Assembly: GCA_020064725.1 (NCBI GenBank)
Contig: JAGTWJ010000001.1
Location: 1,240,001-1,304,000, forward strand
Reading direction: 5' to 3'
Length of the DNA stretch: 64,000 nucleotides
From: Drechslerella dactyloides
Lineage: Eukaryota > Ascomycota > Orbiliomycetes > Orbiliales > Orbiliaceae
In this document: in pieces, positions 1-13,400 of the stretch
Position numbering within the stretch: the stretch's first letter is position 1
Layout: each line of letters opens with the position of its first letter
The notes under the pieces: generated by a model
The model's database searches: none
Told to the model about the DNA's origin: nothing
The model's input: the letters and a program-made list of their open reading frames with translations, nothing else
Position numbers and translations under genes: made by a program

Positions 1-3000
1 GCAGCAGGCATTGTGAGTGTCGAGGCGAGTAAATGCGACTGGTATATTGAACGAAAGAGGAATGAAGTCGTTGGCGACAGCTATAACCCAATCCGGAACC
101 TATCGCGCATGCTATGACGAGGCAAATTTCAGTATGCTTTGCTGCTTTGATAGACTCTTGTCACGGATAGAATAGCAATCCGATATGCAGGTGCAGCATG
201 CGGTCTATCGAGGTTGGGGATTTCTGTTTTATTTATGTCTTGATCTTGGGCGGACTCAAACGGGTCCAACCACCCACACACACACACCCAGACACACCCA
301 CACCAACGCTAGCAACAGCCTGCCACACCCAAGCAAGCAGGACGGGCCACAGAGCACTGAGGCGGGCGCAGCTGAGAGGAATGGGGGATGGGAAGAGGGA
401 CGGACAGGTCAGCCCGTTGGTCATACAAGAACTGCCCAAGAGAGGACGGGAAAAGGGTCCATCGAAGTCCAGAGACAGCGGCGAGGACCGGAAGAAGAAA
501 CGGACGTCCAGCCAAACCAAGGAAATACAAGAACACAGACAACAAAAGACAGAGTAGGAACCAAAAAAAAAAAAGGAAGAAAAAGAAACGAGGAAAGCGC
601 CCGAGAGCACGAGCAAGATATCACAGAGACGTGGAAACGGAAGGATATGGTGGAGGGAAGGGAAGCGTGAGGAAGAAGAAAAAAGACAGCGAGAGGAGGC
701 CGAGGGACGACGACCCTAAACGTCTCTTTTCGGTGAATGGAGCAACCGACTTCGACTGGGGAGGGATGCGCTCGTGGTGGGAGGGCAGATATGTAATGTA
801 GCCTGGCTGCTCCTGCTGCTGCTGCTGCAGGGAGAGACGAGAGAGGAGAACAACAGCAGGAGGAGGAGGAGCAGGGGGGGGGGTGCCCTTTTCTGCTAGT
901 GCATGCATCGATCCTCTGCGAGACGACGTTCATATCATACGTCTGATTGATGAGGTCCAGAGGGCAGCCGTGTATGGGGATTGGCTTCCGTGCACCACCC
1001 CAGCACGAGGTGGGCACACCGGCCGTCCATGTCCCGTCCACCGTCCATCGAGTGCCAGTCAGCCCGCAGGAAATTTGGGCGATGGTGATTCCCGCCGTCT
1101 TGGGTCCTGTCCCATCATCTGCTCTCGTTGGCTGCTTTCCTCGCGCCGTAGCCGCAGGAGGGAGAGGCAGGCAGGCTTGCAGGCAGGAGAGAGAGGAGGG
1201 CCGCCGCGACGAGCGAACCGGATTGCCTGCGCACTGTCCACCGATGGATAGACGGACGTCCAATCCTCTATCACGGAGCAGCCACCCCGGCAATCGACGA
1301 CCAAGTGGTGGAGATGCATGTTGTGTCTCCCCCCCAAAACGCCGCGATGCAGGCAGGCAAGCATGGGGCCCTTCTCGAGGCTCGGTTTGGCCGTCTGCAG
1401 CCATCTTTCTGACACGATAATAATGGGACGCCGTCCGTCTGCCAGCTCACTCACTGCTGCCCGCCAAACGGATCAGTTGCAAAAAAGAAAGGAACGGGAA
1501 AGCAAACGGCTGGAAAAAGGAAGCAAGCCAGCAAAAGGGATGGATGATCCAAAGGCGCGCATAAACGGGCACTCACCCTTACGCTGCGAGCAGCCGAAAT
1601 ATGATACCGGGGCCCCGGTCGAGTGACCTGGAGACACAGTCAGACTCAAAGCCCGAAAACACAGGAAATAAGGTCAAGGAAGACGGCCGACTGGGGGTGA
1701 GAACCGCCCTCGAGAGGGAGAGGGAGGAAGAGAGAGAGACGGCCCCTGCCACTTACGTTCTTGCCACAGGCAGTTGGTGTTTACAATGTCTGTCCTTCTT
1801 GGCCTGGAGGGCCTGATGGGAGACGGCCAGATGGATGGATGGAGGGAGGTCGTCGTTCGTTTTCGATGTTGGTCTGTTGGATGGAGCGGTGTGGGTGGGA
1901 TAGCGTCGTCGAGGACGAGAGGAGCGGGAGGAGGGAGATTAAATGCACGTTTCCCCCGGGGATGGGCCCCGGCAATGCTCAGTCAGCCTTCCCGGGACTT
2001 CCCGGGCGCCGCCTGCGCCTCCGGTCCCGGACAGCCCCGAAGCTCCGTTTCCATTCTCAGCGGCCTGCCGTACCCCACCCGCTTCGAAACCCGCAAGCAA
2101 TCAAACAAATGCAACTTCCCAAATGTTATCCTCACACGCATGCACAGCAGCACCAGCAGCACGGCAGCAGCACGGCAGCACAGCTCGCTCGCAGACCCCG
2201 TCCGAACGAAAGAGCGGCTCGGAGGGACAGGACTGACGGCCAGACGGACAGCGGGAAGCAAGCACACCGACGCACTTGGAGTCACCGACAGGCCGCCGAC
2301 CGTCTCTCTTGCGTGTACTTGCCGTTATTAGCTACGGACTGTTGCCTTGGGGCCACTTGGCGCGAGACTCGACTTTCAGCTCGGGATAAATATGATATCC
2401 AGCTCGCCTACGGAATCCGTCCTGATCAAGGGCTCGGGAAATTGGGGGCTGGGTGAGCGGGGCTCCCACACACCCGTGAGCAGAAAAGAACCAGGCAGGA
2501 AAAACAAATGCTGAAAAATGGGCAGACCAATTCCGACTAATGTCATTTCAGACCAGTGCGTATATTATGCCTCGCCTGGACTAATACAAACCGAGTTCCT
2601 CGACGAACTATAACATCGCCGCCATAAGAACCTTTTTTTAGTCCCGTCCTCTCTTGTGACTGCCTTGATTTTGTTGGCGCTGTTCGCGGGGCCGCATCAA
2701 TAAAATGAGTGGCCCCGGTTCTGGGGCAAACGCATCTTCATGCAGTCGCAGGAGCATCGAATCGAATGATCGGGACGATAGTGTCATTACGACATTTATC
2801 GTGCAGCACATCGTGTCGCTGTCGGAGCAGCAAGCAGCAGCATTGCAGCAGCAGCGGACGGGACGACGTCGGCGAAGGCGCATCCTGTTCGAGATAGGAC
2901 GAAACGTCGGGAGACCGTCGCCCCTCCAGTCTCAAAAGACCAAACTTGGGGAACAGCAGCTTGCACTTGACGTGCACCGTGGGTAACGGCTGGCTGGCAA

Positions 3001-6000
3001 CCCCCATCCATCCCAGGCAGTTTAGGAGCGGCTCGTGGTGTCATAATAATGTCGACATGACAGGGCCTCCATGCATGTCTATCGGCAGCCTTTCGACTTG
3101 CACTCGCTCCTGCACAGCTAGTGCGAAAGTTCAACACCAGCGTTTTTATTGGGTACCTACGCCGTCCTGGCTAGCACCAGTCTTCCAGGGAGCCGGATCG
3201 TACGAAATTCACTTGGGGGAACGAGAGGGACTCGAGGCGACGCGCCCTTTTGCCTCAGCCAGCACGGCCTTCGGGCCAGGCTGCTGGATTTGGAGCAAGA
3301 TAAGCGACAAGAGGGAGATGATACAGAGCACAGAACTCTGGCCAGCCTGTGGGTCTTGCGCTGCGCACCCCGCTGGTTGCAGCGCAATCACGGGTGGGTT
3401 GAGCTGATGCAGGTGTGCATGCGAAGGGGAAACAAGATGTGACGCATATTTCCTTGACCTTACAAGATACTCGTATCGAGAGGTGACAGTGCACTGGCAA
3501 ATTCCTGCTTTTGTGGAACGTCCACCGATTGAGGGCCATGCAATATATGCATCCCGGGGTTCCGTTCCCGTTCTCATTGGCCCGCCTTCGCAGCACGTCG
3601 GTCTTGGGCTTGGACCGTCTATCGATCCCAACTGTTCCAATATAACTAGGGATTTTCTCGGAAGCGCTGGGGGTGGTTTGTCCAGGCCCGCTATCAGATC
3701 AGCTGCTCTCGCGCATCGCATCTGGAGCTCTCTACCTGCATAGGTCGCCGGACTAAAGGTGTCACAAACCGAGCTTTGACCGTCTTCGAGGACATTCGAT
3801 CGTCGAATTGTGTCTCGAGAGGTCTAGGATTTCATGGGTTTTTCAGGTGAGGCGAGATATCATATCACTAGCTGAATACGAGTTGGTGAGAGGCCGCCTC
3901 AGACGGCCGGATCTATCACGGAGACGGCATCGGGACCGACAGGTCTAACCCGTTTGAACTTGGGCCATCTCGCTGTCCAGCAGCTGGAAAGAACAGTCGA
4001 GATGCCCAGCGTCGCTCAGCGGCGCGACCGTGAACCAGGGTGTTTTTTTTTTCTTCGAGCTCCCTCATATGTGCGACCATGCATACGGGTCTTGGAAGAC
4101 CCTGCTCCAGGCGCTTCGCAGCAGGCATGGTATGTACCTGCACCGGCCATCGCGGTGATGCCTATCGTCCAGCCTAAGCGAGCAATTTTCATGACAGACC
4201 TGAGGCCGGAAAGAGCATGCAAGCGTCTTCCCGTCGGCCGAGATGCTGCTGCGAATATGCAGGCCGGTGGAGGTTTTCCCGAGAAATTAATCTAACAGAA
4301 CATCGCCCCCCATGCATCTGGCAAAACACGTGCATCTGGCTCCCCGGTATCAATATTTACAATTCGCAGCCGGCTGCCTGCCCTCGAAACATGCAACAAA
4401 AACAACTACCCGCGCGTGTGTGAAATTTCAAGGAGCACCGGACATCATGCAGTGCCCTGCCGGCATTCCTCAACTGCAATAGCTTCAACGCCATGACACT
4501 GGCGACTTGCTTGGGCCGGCCAATCACGCAGGTCGCACTCGCTACGTCCCGCTTCGACGGCGTATGGCTGGCCCCCTGAACGTATGTTTGCATTCGCTGA
4601 CATTGCCGGCAAGGGCAGCTTTGCAAGCTTTGCCTCCCTCGAGGCCGCGGGTCGATGGCACCACAGCGTACAACAACAATCACACGTCTTGTCCATATTG
4701 ACGCCTCATATTGATTGTGCCTTGAAGGTCCTCGAGATCTGCTGGTCCGAGACCATGGTTAGCGTCTGAGCGATAGCCAGTTCGAGAAATTTCAGCATAT
4801 GATGTTCCATTTCCTAGTCTAGATTTGCCGTGGCGGCAAGGAGGTTATTTCGACTTGCAGCCTGAGCGAAAAATCTCAAGAGAACGACCATGCTTGTACA
4901 ACGATAACTACATCCGAAACAGACCACCGCTTCACCAAGACTCCTAGAAATCGCCGCAGGATCAATGCATTGCCTGCAGCACTTCAACCGAAAAAGAAGC
5001 CAAAAGAAGGCACCTGTTCATCCCTTGCATGGCCGGTCCAAAAATCCATGGTAAAGGGACGAGCTGCTGCAGGTCAGCTTGCATGCAGACCGCCTCGATT
5101 GAGGTTGCCACCCCTTGCTTGATAAAAGCTGTCAGCAAGCGAGATCGGGATTGTGATCGAGATCTTCAAAAGCCGATTTTGACAGCCCTGCATATTTCGA
5201 TTGGGTCTGAACAGGTGCGCCTCGAAAACCCTCTCCGGCGAATCAGATGCGGGGATCAGCACCACGCGGACAGTCGAGAGACTTCTCCTTTCGTGCAAAG
5301 TTGAACGCTATTGAGGCTGAAGATCGCAGTGCGATTCTGTTTGGTCCCTTTTGCATGGCGGAATGTTCCCCGACTAGGATCTCTGCGTTCGCTTCGTACG
5401 GAAGCAGCCCCACATTTTGATTCATCGTGAGATCTGCTGGGGTCCGCACGTCCAATTGGCCAGACCGTGTCTCGAAGGGTCCCCGATAGTGTCGTCCACC
5501 TCATTCGTCATTCACGAGTGAGGGGCTCTTGCGTCGTTGCTTTTGCCTGCATTCCCTTCCAGAAGCGGTGGCATGTCACGACGTACGTCGTCGATATATC
5601 TGAAATCAAAACCTCTCAAGGAGCTGACACGACGGGAAAGGTTGCCAATTTTAAAGCTACACCGTAACATCCTATAGGCCGTCTGCTGCATATGCATGTT
5701 TCCGCAAACCCCGACGCCCTGAAAATGCCGTTAGCCGTCACTGGAATTAGCATGCTTGGTGGTCAGTGGTTTGGATACGGATCATCATCACGCCAGCTGA
5801 CAGGAGTGCGCCTTACTTTTGCATGCGAATTGTCACAGTGCCATGCTCCACGGAGGGAGGCCATCCGAGTCTTTGATGCTAAACTTGAGCTGTCTTAACG
5901 CACGCGATGAGATACACGATGGGATAGGAAGGGATGTGGTGGGATGGAGATGCCGAGGCAATGCGACACCCTCGCCTCAGTGAAATCCTGATCCGGCCAT

Positions 6001-8470
6001 GGAAAAGTGGGCCCCCCGTTACCTTAACATCAACGTTATCACCAGGCGACAGCTTCCAAGGCATGGCCACACGTGTCAGAATTCCCAGAATCCTCGATCG
6101 CCAGCCCCATGCCTCGGTGCATCATCTATCGGAAACGCCGGACGACAGCCGCCTACCAAGATCGACAAAGCGACACGCGATACCTGGAACGCGCACGCGG
6201 ACCCAAGGCCAGCGGTCCGGGTTCAGGCGTCGAGGCAGCCACTCCAGGTGAGACGTCCGGCCGGATCACTCGAGCTGTTCGCCAGGGTCCCCAAGCAAGA
6301 TGAATTTGGCCTTTTGCTCCCGAGCCCGCGCCAGAGCGAAGAAGCAGCCAGACTAGTCCGAGGAGAGAACGATGCTAAAGTTTGTCCAATAGCGGAGCTG
6401 CCCAAGCGTCAGCACGGACGCTAGCAGCTCTTGTCGCCGAGCAAACCGAAAAGGCGACAGGATTTCCGGCCAGCAAGCCGGGAGAGCCATTATTGCATCG
6501 CGTCGAAGAGCAAGAGGCGCCGACGAGAGATCCTCCGTCCGAGAATGAGCAGATGCTGTGACTAATCCCCTTCGGTCAACCACGCGGACCGACATGATAC
6601 TTACTAAGTAGCGTATACCAGTATCAATATCCCTCATCCGGCGCCCATCGCGTGCATGACTCGAGTGCTCTCTCGCTCGCCCAAAATCAAGGTCACCTCC
6701 CTGGCCTGCTGCACCCTATCCATCGATCCCTGCGCTTTCGTCTGAAAAGACGGCCTCCCGCGTCGCGATCGTCGGTTCCTTCAACAGGGTACTCCAGATC
6801 AGTGCGACCTCTGCTCGAGCTAACCCGACAGCCTCATTTGCGAGTCTCTGTAGGCAAGTATTCCAACATCTCAACAGTTCGATGGTTTGTTCGAATAATT
6901 CGAGAAGCTTCATTAAAGCACTCCCACCCCGTGCCGCCGGTCCGACACTAGACCTTACCGGACTCGGGCATATAGCGTAGCTGACCAATCTTATCAGGCA
7001 ACGACCTGCCGTGTCACAATTCGTACGTAAGCAGTCAAAGCTCAGCACATGGCGAGCGCTGCGGCGTATCATGACCTGGGACCGAATGCTTAAAATTCGC
7101 GTGAGGGTTGTGGCATAAACGTGGGATTTTTGCCAATTAATTCATTTAAGGCCGTTCTAATAATATATAATTTAAGCATCTTAACACGCCATGTTTTCTG
7201 CTAGCTCGACCGCCGCGTGAGCATTATAGCAGAATTGAAGATATAGCGATATAGGATATCATATGGATCAAGCAGTATAACTCTGTCAGGTCATCATGAT
7301 ATCGACGCCTCTGCTTTTTTATTATAGCTCTGGCAGCTAGCGCGACAGGTTGGTCGTTCTGTCTCGTTCCCCGGCTGCTTCCAATCGTGACCAAACACGC
7401 CCGGAGCAGGGAAAACTTGGAACTGCAAACCTCCAGAAACCGGACCAGCCAGACCCACCAGGCGACGTGGACCATGCTCGACGCTCTCTCCCTTGCATGC
7501 CCTAACGTCCTCGCTCGACCGACCATCCGCGCCCCAGAAAGGAGGCATGCATGCACTCAGCTGCTCCCGGCTCCCCGTTTATGCGAGCGAGCGAACCCCA
7601 GACTGTGTCTGTACGTATGCATCCCAATCATCCGGCACCTTCCGCTGGCCGTGCTCCTTCTGTCGCAGGGTACCAGTCTCCCGGAGAAACAGTACGGAAT
7701 CCAGCAAGTTGTCATTTCGACGGATCAGTGCCGGAATCAAGAAGATACAGACAGACAGTGTCCGCCCTGTGTGATTTTAATTCTCGGGGCCCACTTTTGC
7801 CAGAACCTCTCGCCACAACTTTAACTTTTGTCAGATAAAAACCCCAGTCGTGATACTTGACATCACCAGCTCAGCTGAAGATTATATTATCAAATATCAA
7901 AAGATCCTCCACCTTCGCCCACCGGCACCGCATCAGCTGGAGCTCGCAGGGACGCTCAAGCTAACGACTACGCACGCTTCCGTCGGCGGGGTCGTCGACA
8001 AGCGAGGCTGCCTCCTGACTGGCCGGCCGAACCTTCGGTCGACGTCTGACTTGCATATTCCGACATTCCTCAGCTAGCTGCAGCGGCCGGGGATCCGGCA
8101 CGCAAGGATGGCCGCGGGACGCTGATCAGCCATCGTGAAGCCGACGGAGAGGAGGGAAGGGAGCGCGGGAGGCAAAAATAGACGTCCATGTCACTGCGAC
8201 AGGGAGTAACGACAGCAGGAAGCCCCACTTGCGTTCCCTCCAGACCTGCTTTGCAACCCATGCGCGGTTTTAAATTCTGAAGCTTCCAGTCCCGTTGAGG
8301 CAGGGCGTCCAGGCAGGCGAGCAAGCCCAAAGCAAGAAAGCCAAGATTGGCTGCGCTAACTGCATACCTGGGATGTCCGTCTGTATGCACTGTACGCCCG
8401 CCCGGGTGTTGCGGACGGAATCCAGGCATCATCCATCCAGGCCGACACGCATGCAGGTTCAGCTGAAACT

Positions 8471-8497
8471 TCTTTTCTTTCTTTCTTTCTTTCTTTT
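8471..8497. repeat. CTTT tetranucleotide microsatellite
   Basis: A run of CTTT units in the gene-free left part. It is a pyrimidine tract on the plus strand with no nearby start codon that would make it a leader element. Confidence 0.85.
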
Positions 8498-10116
8498 GCC
8501 TTGCTTGCAGAAGTTGACGAGAAACTGGTTTTAAGATTATCTACGGTCATAAGAAGACGAGTGAACGAGTGCAACTTGGGAGGAATTACTATATCATATC
8601 ATAACATGATTATCATATCGTTCGGACTTATTATCGCTGCTGCATATGCATCCCGGCCCTCTCGAGTCCCTTTTCCCTGGCTTGAGTCCACTAACACCGG
8701 CATTCCTATAACTTGCTTGTCGTATCTGTACCATGTACAGCACTCGCTGTGGTTTTATTTCTGTCTGTATATTCGTTCGTACGTGGGCGTGCTGGCCAGC
8801 TATCCCCGCCGGCATTTCTGGCAGGGAATGCACATTTTAATCGTGCAGCTGGCACAGCTATATACGAAACAGCTGTTCCCTCCTGTGCCACCGTCGTCTC
8901 TTCACACAGTCTGCCAGGGCTATGAGGGCATATTGATATACATTCACGTATAACTGTGGGCATAAGCGTATATCATACGGTGCATCGGCCGGCGCCGCTC
9001 GTTCCCAAACATCGACTCGACAATTGCACCCTTTCTCAAGGTGATAAAGCTATACAGCTGCCTGTTGATCGTCCGCATTGGAGGTATCATTGAACTGCAT
9101 GTGAACATTAATATGCAGGATACATACGATACGAGATACAAATACACGTCGCTAATCGACATGTCTATATAACGCATTGCTATCGATATTATATCATAGA
9201 AGTTCCACGTATCTCCTCGTGCGAGTTGTATCCTAGCTGATTATAATAAGTGTGCAATCGATCACTGCCTGCGGTGGAAATTTTACCACGCCACTGGCAT
9301 CAGCTGCCCTGATCGACTCGAAAGTTCTTGAACAATTCGTTGCATCAGATGATACTGTTGATAGACCGCTCAACATGTCGTAAAGGGTAAGATCTGACAA
9401 CCCGGCGACTCGCCTCGTCTGAAAAATTATCGATGATGTCTGCCATGCTATGGCTATTCCCAGGCCAGCATCGAAATTTGAAAAGCCATGCACGCCGGGG
9501 ATACGGTAACGATGAATGCTTAAGGGAATATCAAATTTAATCCCTGCCCGAACACATGCATGATACGATACCCGACTTGTGCATCCCTACCTGCTAGCTA
9601 GCTACTGCTATCGAACGAACGCATCCGCCCCTTCGAACCTTGAATTCGTTCGCTCGCTCGCACGTTCGCCCAGGCGTGCCTAGTCGTCGCTCGCCTCCAT
9701 CAACCGAACCGAATCGAATCCTTCCACTATCCCCTCTGTTGGTTTATCCATCTGCCCTGCCCGCTATCTAAGCGAGCAATAAGAGCATCCCGCCAATCAG
9801 CGTCGCATCAAGGTCTCTCGGAGACAAGACCACTGACTTCAGCTGCAGCAGAAATACGCTCACCCGTTTGTAATGTAGTTTAGCTTGGGAATGTAATGTA
9901 TGTATATTGGACGTATGTATGTTTGTGCATACGCCCTGTTTCGATTCGATTATGCAATTCTGGATGGAAGAAAGAAATTTTTTTGTTATCAGATGACCCG
10001 GCTGGAGGGTAGCATTACATCGCACCGCATCGCATCACTTCCATCGATTCGATAGCGCTTGCTTGTCTAGCCATGGCCGTGGCCACCGGGGCGGTCCTCC
10101 ACACCCCCTTCCTTGG

Positions 10117-10298
10117 TTCCTTCCTTCCTTCCTTGCTTCTGTCTCCTTCTACGTGCAAACGTACTTTTGTACATACGGACAGGTTGTGTACATACGTACG
10201 TCTGCCCGTCAAACACAAACATGCATACCTACATCCACGGGATACGACTGCACGCCAGGAGGGAGGGAAGGGAGGGAAGGAAGGAAGGGAGGGAAGAA
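10117..10298. repeat. TTCC and GGGA/GGAA simple repeats
   Basis: A TTCC run at about 10117-10134 and a purine tract of GGGA/GGAA units at about 10258-10296. Both lie just downstream of the stop codon of the minus-strand NRDE-2 gene. They are simple-sequence repeats with no coding role seen. Confidence 0.8.
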
Positions 10299-10463
10299 TC
10301 CCACCCAACTCAGCTGGCTGTCTCCACCCTTGAACATACGTCCTGCAATCAACCCCAGCCAGCCAGCCAGACATCCTTCAGACAGACACATACCTCCCTC
10401 CAGGCACGCATGCACGTCGACCGCCCTCCCTGCACTCGGGACGCCTACCAAAGTTCCTCCTTG

Positions 10464-13400
10464 CTACTCGTCTTCGTCCTCCCCATCATCCGGCAAGCTG
10501 ATTCGTCGCCCTCCAAGCGCAGCCACACCGCCACTGACGAATGCTCCTGATACACCCCGGTTCGCATCCTCGTCCAGCGCAAGGGCATTCGTGCGGTCCC
10601 ATTCCTCGAGAATCTCCTCAATGTCAACGTGCACGCGCATCTCCTTCTCCATCATGACGCCGTAGAGCTTGCGCATCTCGCCGAACGACAGGCCGCTGCG
10701 CAGCAGCCGGAAGCCAGATAATATCATATCTAACAGAAAACACGGGTGAGGAAAAGAGAGTACACCGTCAGCTTGTCCCTTCGCACAGAGGTGATGGGGA
10801 TACGAAAAGAAAAAAAGGAGGATAGCGAGAAACATAGCAGGAGACGGTGGGGCTTGTTCGATTCCGATGGGAGCAAGGCGGCGGCTGTAGACTTGCAGCA
10901 CAACACCCGCAACAGCATCTGATTCGTAGATTGAATCTACAACATCAGGGCTGTCACGTTGACTAGCTGCCAGTTGAGTAGATGTACCTGTACACATACA
11001 CATGAATACCGCCGTCGCCCTCTACCACCCCGGTACGGGTACGAGATAGTAGCACACGAACAACGGAAGCCTTATCGTCCAGCGAATCCAATGAAAGCAT
11101 ACCAACCCATCACCCCAAGAAACGACACGATAAAAGAAGAAAAGAAGAAAAGAAGAAAAGGACCGTACCTTTCGCCCACGGACAGGCCCTCACAGCCCGC
11201 AACAGCACCTCCCGGCCCCTGCGCCCCTCGCCCATCCGCACCTCAAACCGCAAATACAGCATCCAAAGCTGCACACTCGCCCTAGTCCTACACGATACAT
11301 AAAAATAACAATCAGCAATCAGTCAGCTCTGCGACTCTATTGGCGGGTGCTGAAATCCGTGGCGTGTAAGGTGCATGCAAGCGTGTGTGCGAGAACTCGC
11401 TTCGAGAAGAAAAGTGGGTGCATGCATGCATCCGCGGAAGGAGCAGATCGACGGTGCAGCGCAGCGTGGTATGATATGATGAGATACAGAACGCCTCGGA
11501 TATTCTCCGAGGACACCTTGCAATCAAGTGCATAAACTGCACCGCGCCGCATAGATAGACGTATGCATGACCAGCCAGCGAACCGGGCTGAGATTGTCCG
11601 TCGAGGGAAGCATGAAATTGCCAGCTGAAGCTTCCCCTTCGACGACGAATGAAATGTCGAGGACGGGTGACTGGGGAAACAGGAATGCAATGCGATACCA
11701 CTCACCTATCGTTGCCTATAGCTCTTTCAAACACGTTCCGGACCGCACTCGCACCCCCACCCATCTGCAACTCCGCCCACGCCCTGAACACCGCCCTAGC
11801 TACTCCCTCCCCGGTCTCTGTGTCGTTGTCACCGGCCAGCATCCTGCGCACACGGTATGCAATCTTTGAACGCGCCTCGTTCCATACGTAGAGCGATAGG
11901 AAGGCGGTATTCTCGGGGAACTTGGCCACCGCGTCTTCGAGAAACGCGCTGAACGTCGCCGGTTTGTACGGTCGCGCGTGGGCGGCGTACCTATAGTACA
12001 CCCGCGCCTTGGCCATCATCGCGCGCTCCAGCATTTCTTTATAACCATCCTCACTTTCACTTTCACCACCGATATCGCACGTGGCAGATGCGGATGGCTG
12101 TCGACTGTGTATATCTGCGATTAATTCGTCAAGCGGCTTGAGGAAGGATTCGGGCACCCTCGCGCCGGTAAGATACGCGAGCAGACACCGCAGCTCCGCG
12201 TACGTTACGCCGCCTTCCTCGTGCGCCTGCCGCTGTTGTAGGTCCTCGAGGTACTATATCACCGGTAGGTCATCAGCCCCCTTTCAGCACGACTGTCTGG
12301 ACAAACTTACCCTCATGCACTTGAGTACGGCTCCCACGCCTCGTTCATTTATTTTAGTCGTAACGTCATTGTAGCCGTCGGGAATGGCGAGGAGGATGGT
12401 CAGCGCGGTCTCTTCGTCGCCCGAGTCGAGGAGCGACCACACCCACGATAGCCAGAGTTCGCTCGTGCGAGTGCGCTGCGGAGCGGTGAATGAAGCGGCC
12501 ATGCTGAGTGCTGTGCTGTAGATTTTGGCGGCGGACTCGCTGTTTCCCTGTGCGGATTCGGCGGCGGCGTAGGCGGTCCACAGGCGCAGGCTGCCGGAGT
12601 AGCGCTTCAGCAGTGCCTTTGCTATCTTTTTGTGATTTGTGCTGGTAGATGCCTGTCGTTTGACTTCGACGGCAAAGTAGACGAGCGCGAGCCGTTCGTC
12701 GGGCACGCGGAAGATGTAGTCCTTCAGCATCGCGATGCATGTTGTACCGTATTCGTCGGCGGCCGGCGGCGCCACGCTGTCGAACCACCAATTCGACGAG
12801 ACGAGCGTAGCAGGCGTAAACGGCAAATGCGGACTGCGGAATATGAACGGATTGCGCGAGACTCGTCCCCGCCGCTCGGTGTCCATTGGCACGCCGTCGA
12901 CCCATGTTATACGCTTGACGGTTTCGTCGTCGTCCGCGGTCCAGAACCACGATGCGAGACTGCCGTCGCTGGCATCGACGAGGTCACGGCGGAGGTATGC
13001 GTCATTTTGAAAAGCCGTCGGCGCGGGGAGACCTGCGAATGCGAGGAATGCGTCGCCGAGGTTGCTTTTCGCAGCGGGTGTTTGGAAGCGCCAGAGGAAC
13101 GAGCGCATGTCTGAGAATAGGATGACGCGAAAAGGGTCGTCTTCCTCGATTTCGTCTGTTGTGCGCGCGGGTAAGCGTCCTTGCAGCGCGGTCTCTTTAT
13201 CCAACCATGCGCCGAAGAAGTCTGGGTCGTCGAGGTTGAGGTTGGGGGTTGGCTCGTAATCGTCGGGTAGATCTTTCGGGTCGGCGAACTCGCCGGCGTC
13301 TTCGTCAGTGTACGCTGCCCATCCCGCCGCTTTGGCCTCGCCGATGCGCAGCACCTCGCTGTCCCAGAAGGCGCTGAAGACGTCCAGCATGCGCTCGTGG

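Larger units (their letters stand above)
1..10463. other. Long intergenic region without a supportable gene
   Basis: I found no ORF here with conserved motifs or a convincing exon chain. The longest open frame (minus strand, about 421-1404) is Ser/Pro/Cys/Leu low complexity lying opposite a GA-rich tract, and I treat it as chance. The first 2.5 kb is rich in GA/CT tracts, a CA-rich run near 274-302 and a CTG run near 810-830, which resembles a long fungal promoter or leader of a gene beyond the left edge. The remainder has mixed composition, with AT-rich patches near 7100-7300 and 8930-9260 and frequent ATGCAT/GCATGC palindromes. No tRNA or rRNA was recognised by eye, although a covariance-model scan was not possible. 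Confidence 0.6.

Noticed and set aside
421..1404. A 327-codon minus-strand open frame in the left gene-free region
   Set aside because: Its product is Ser/Cys/Pro/Leu low complexity, antisense to GA-rich simple sequence, with no conserved motif and no splice-compatible neighbours.
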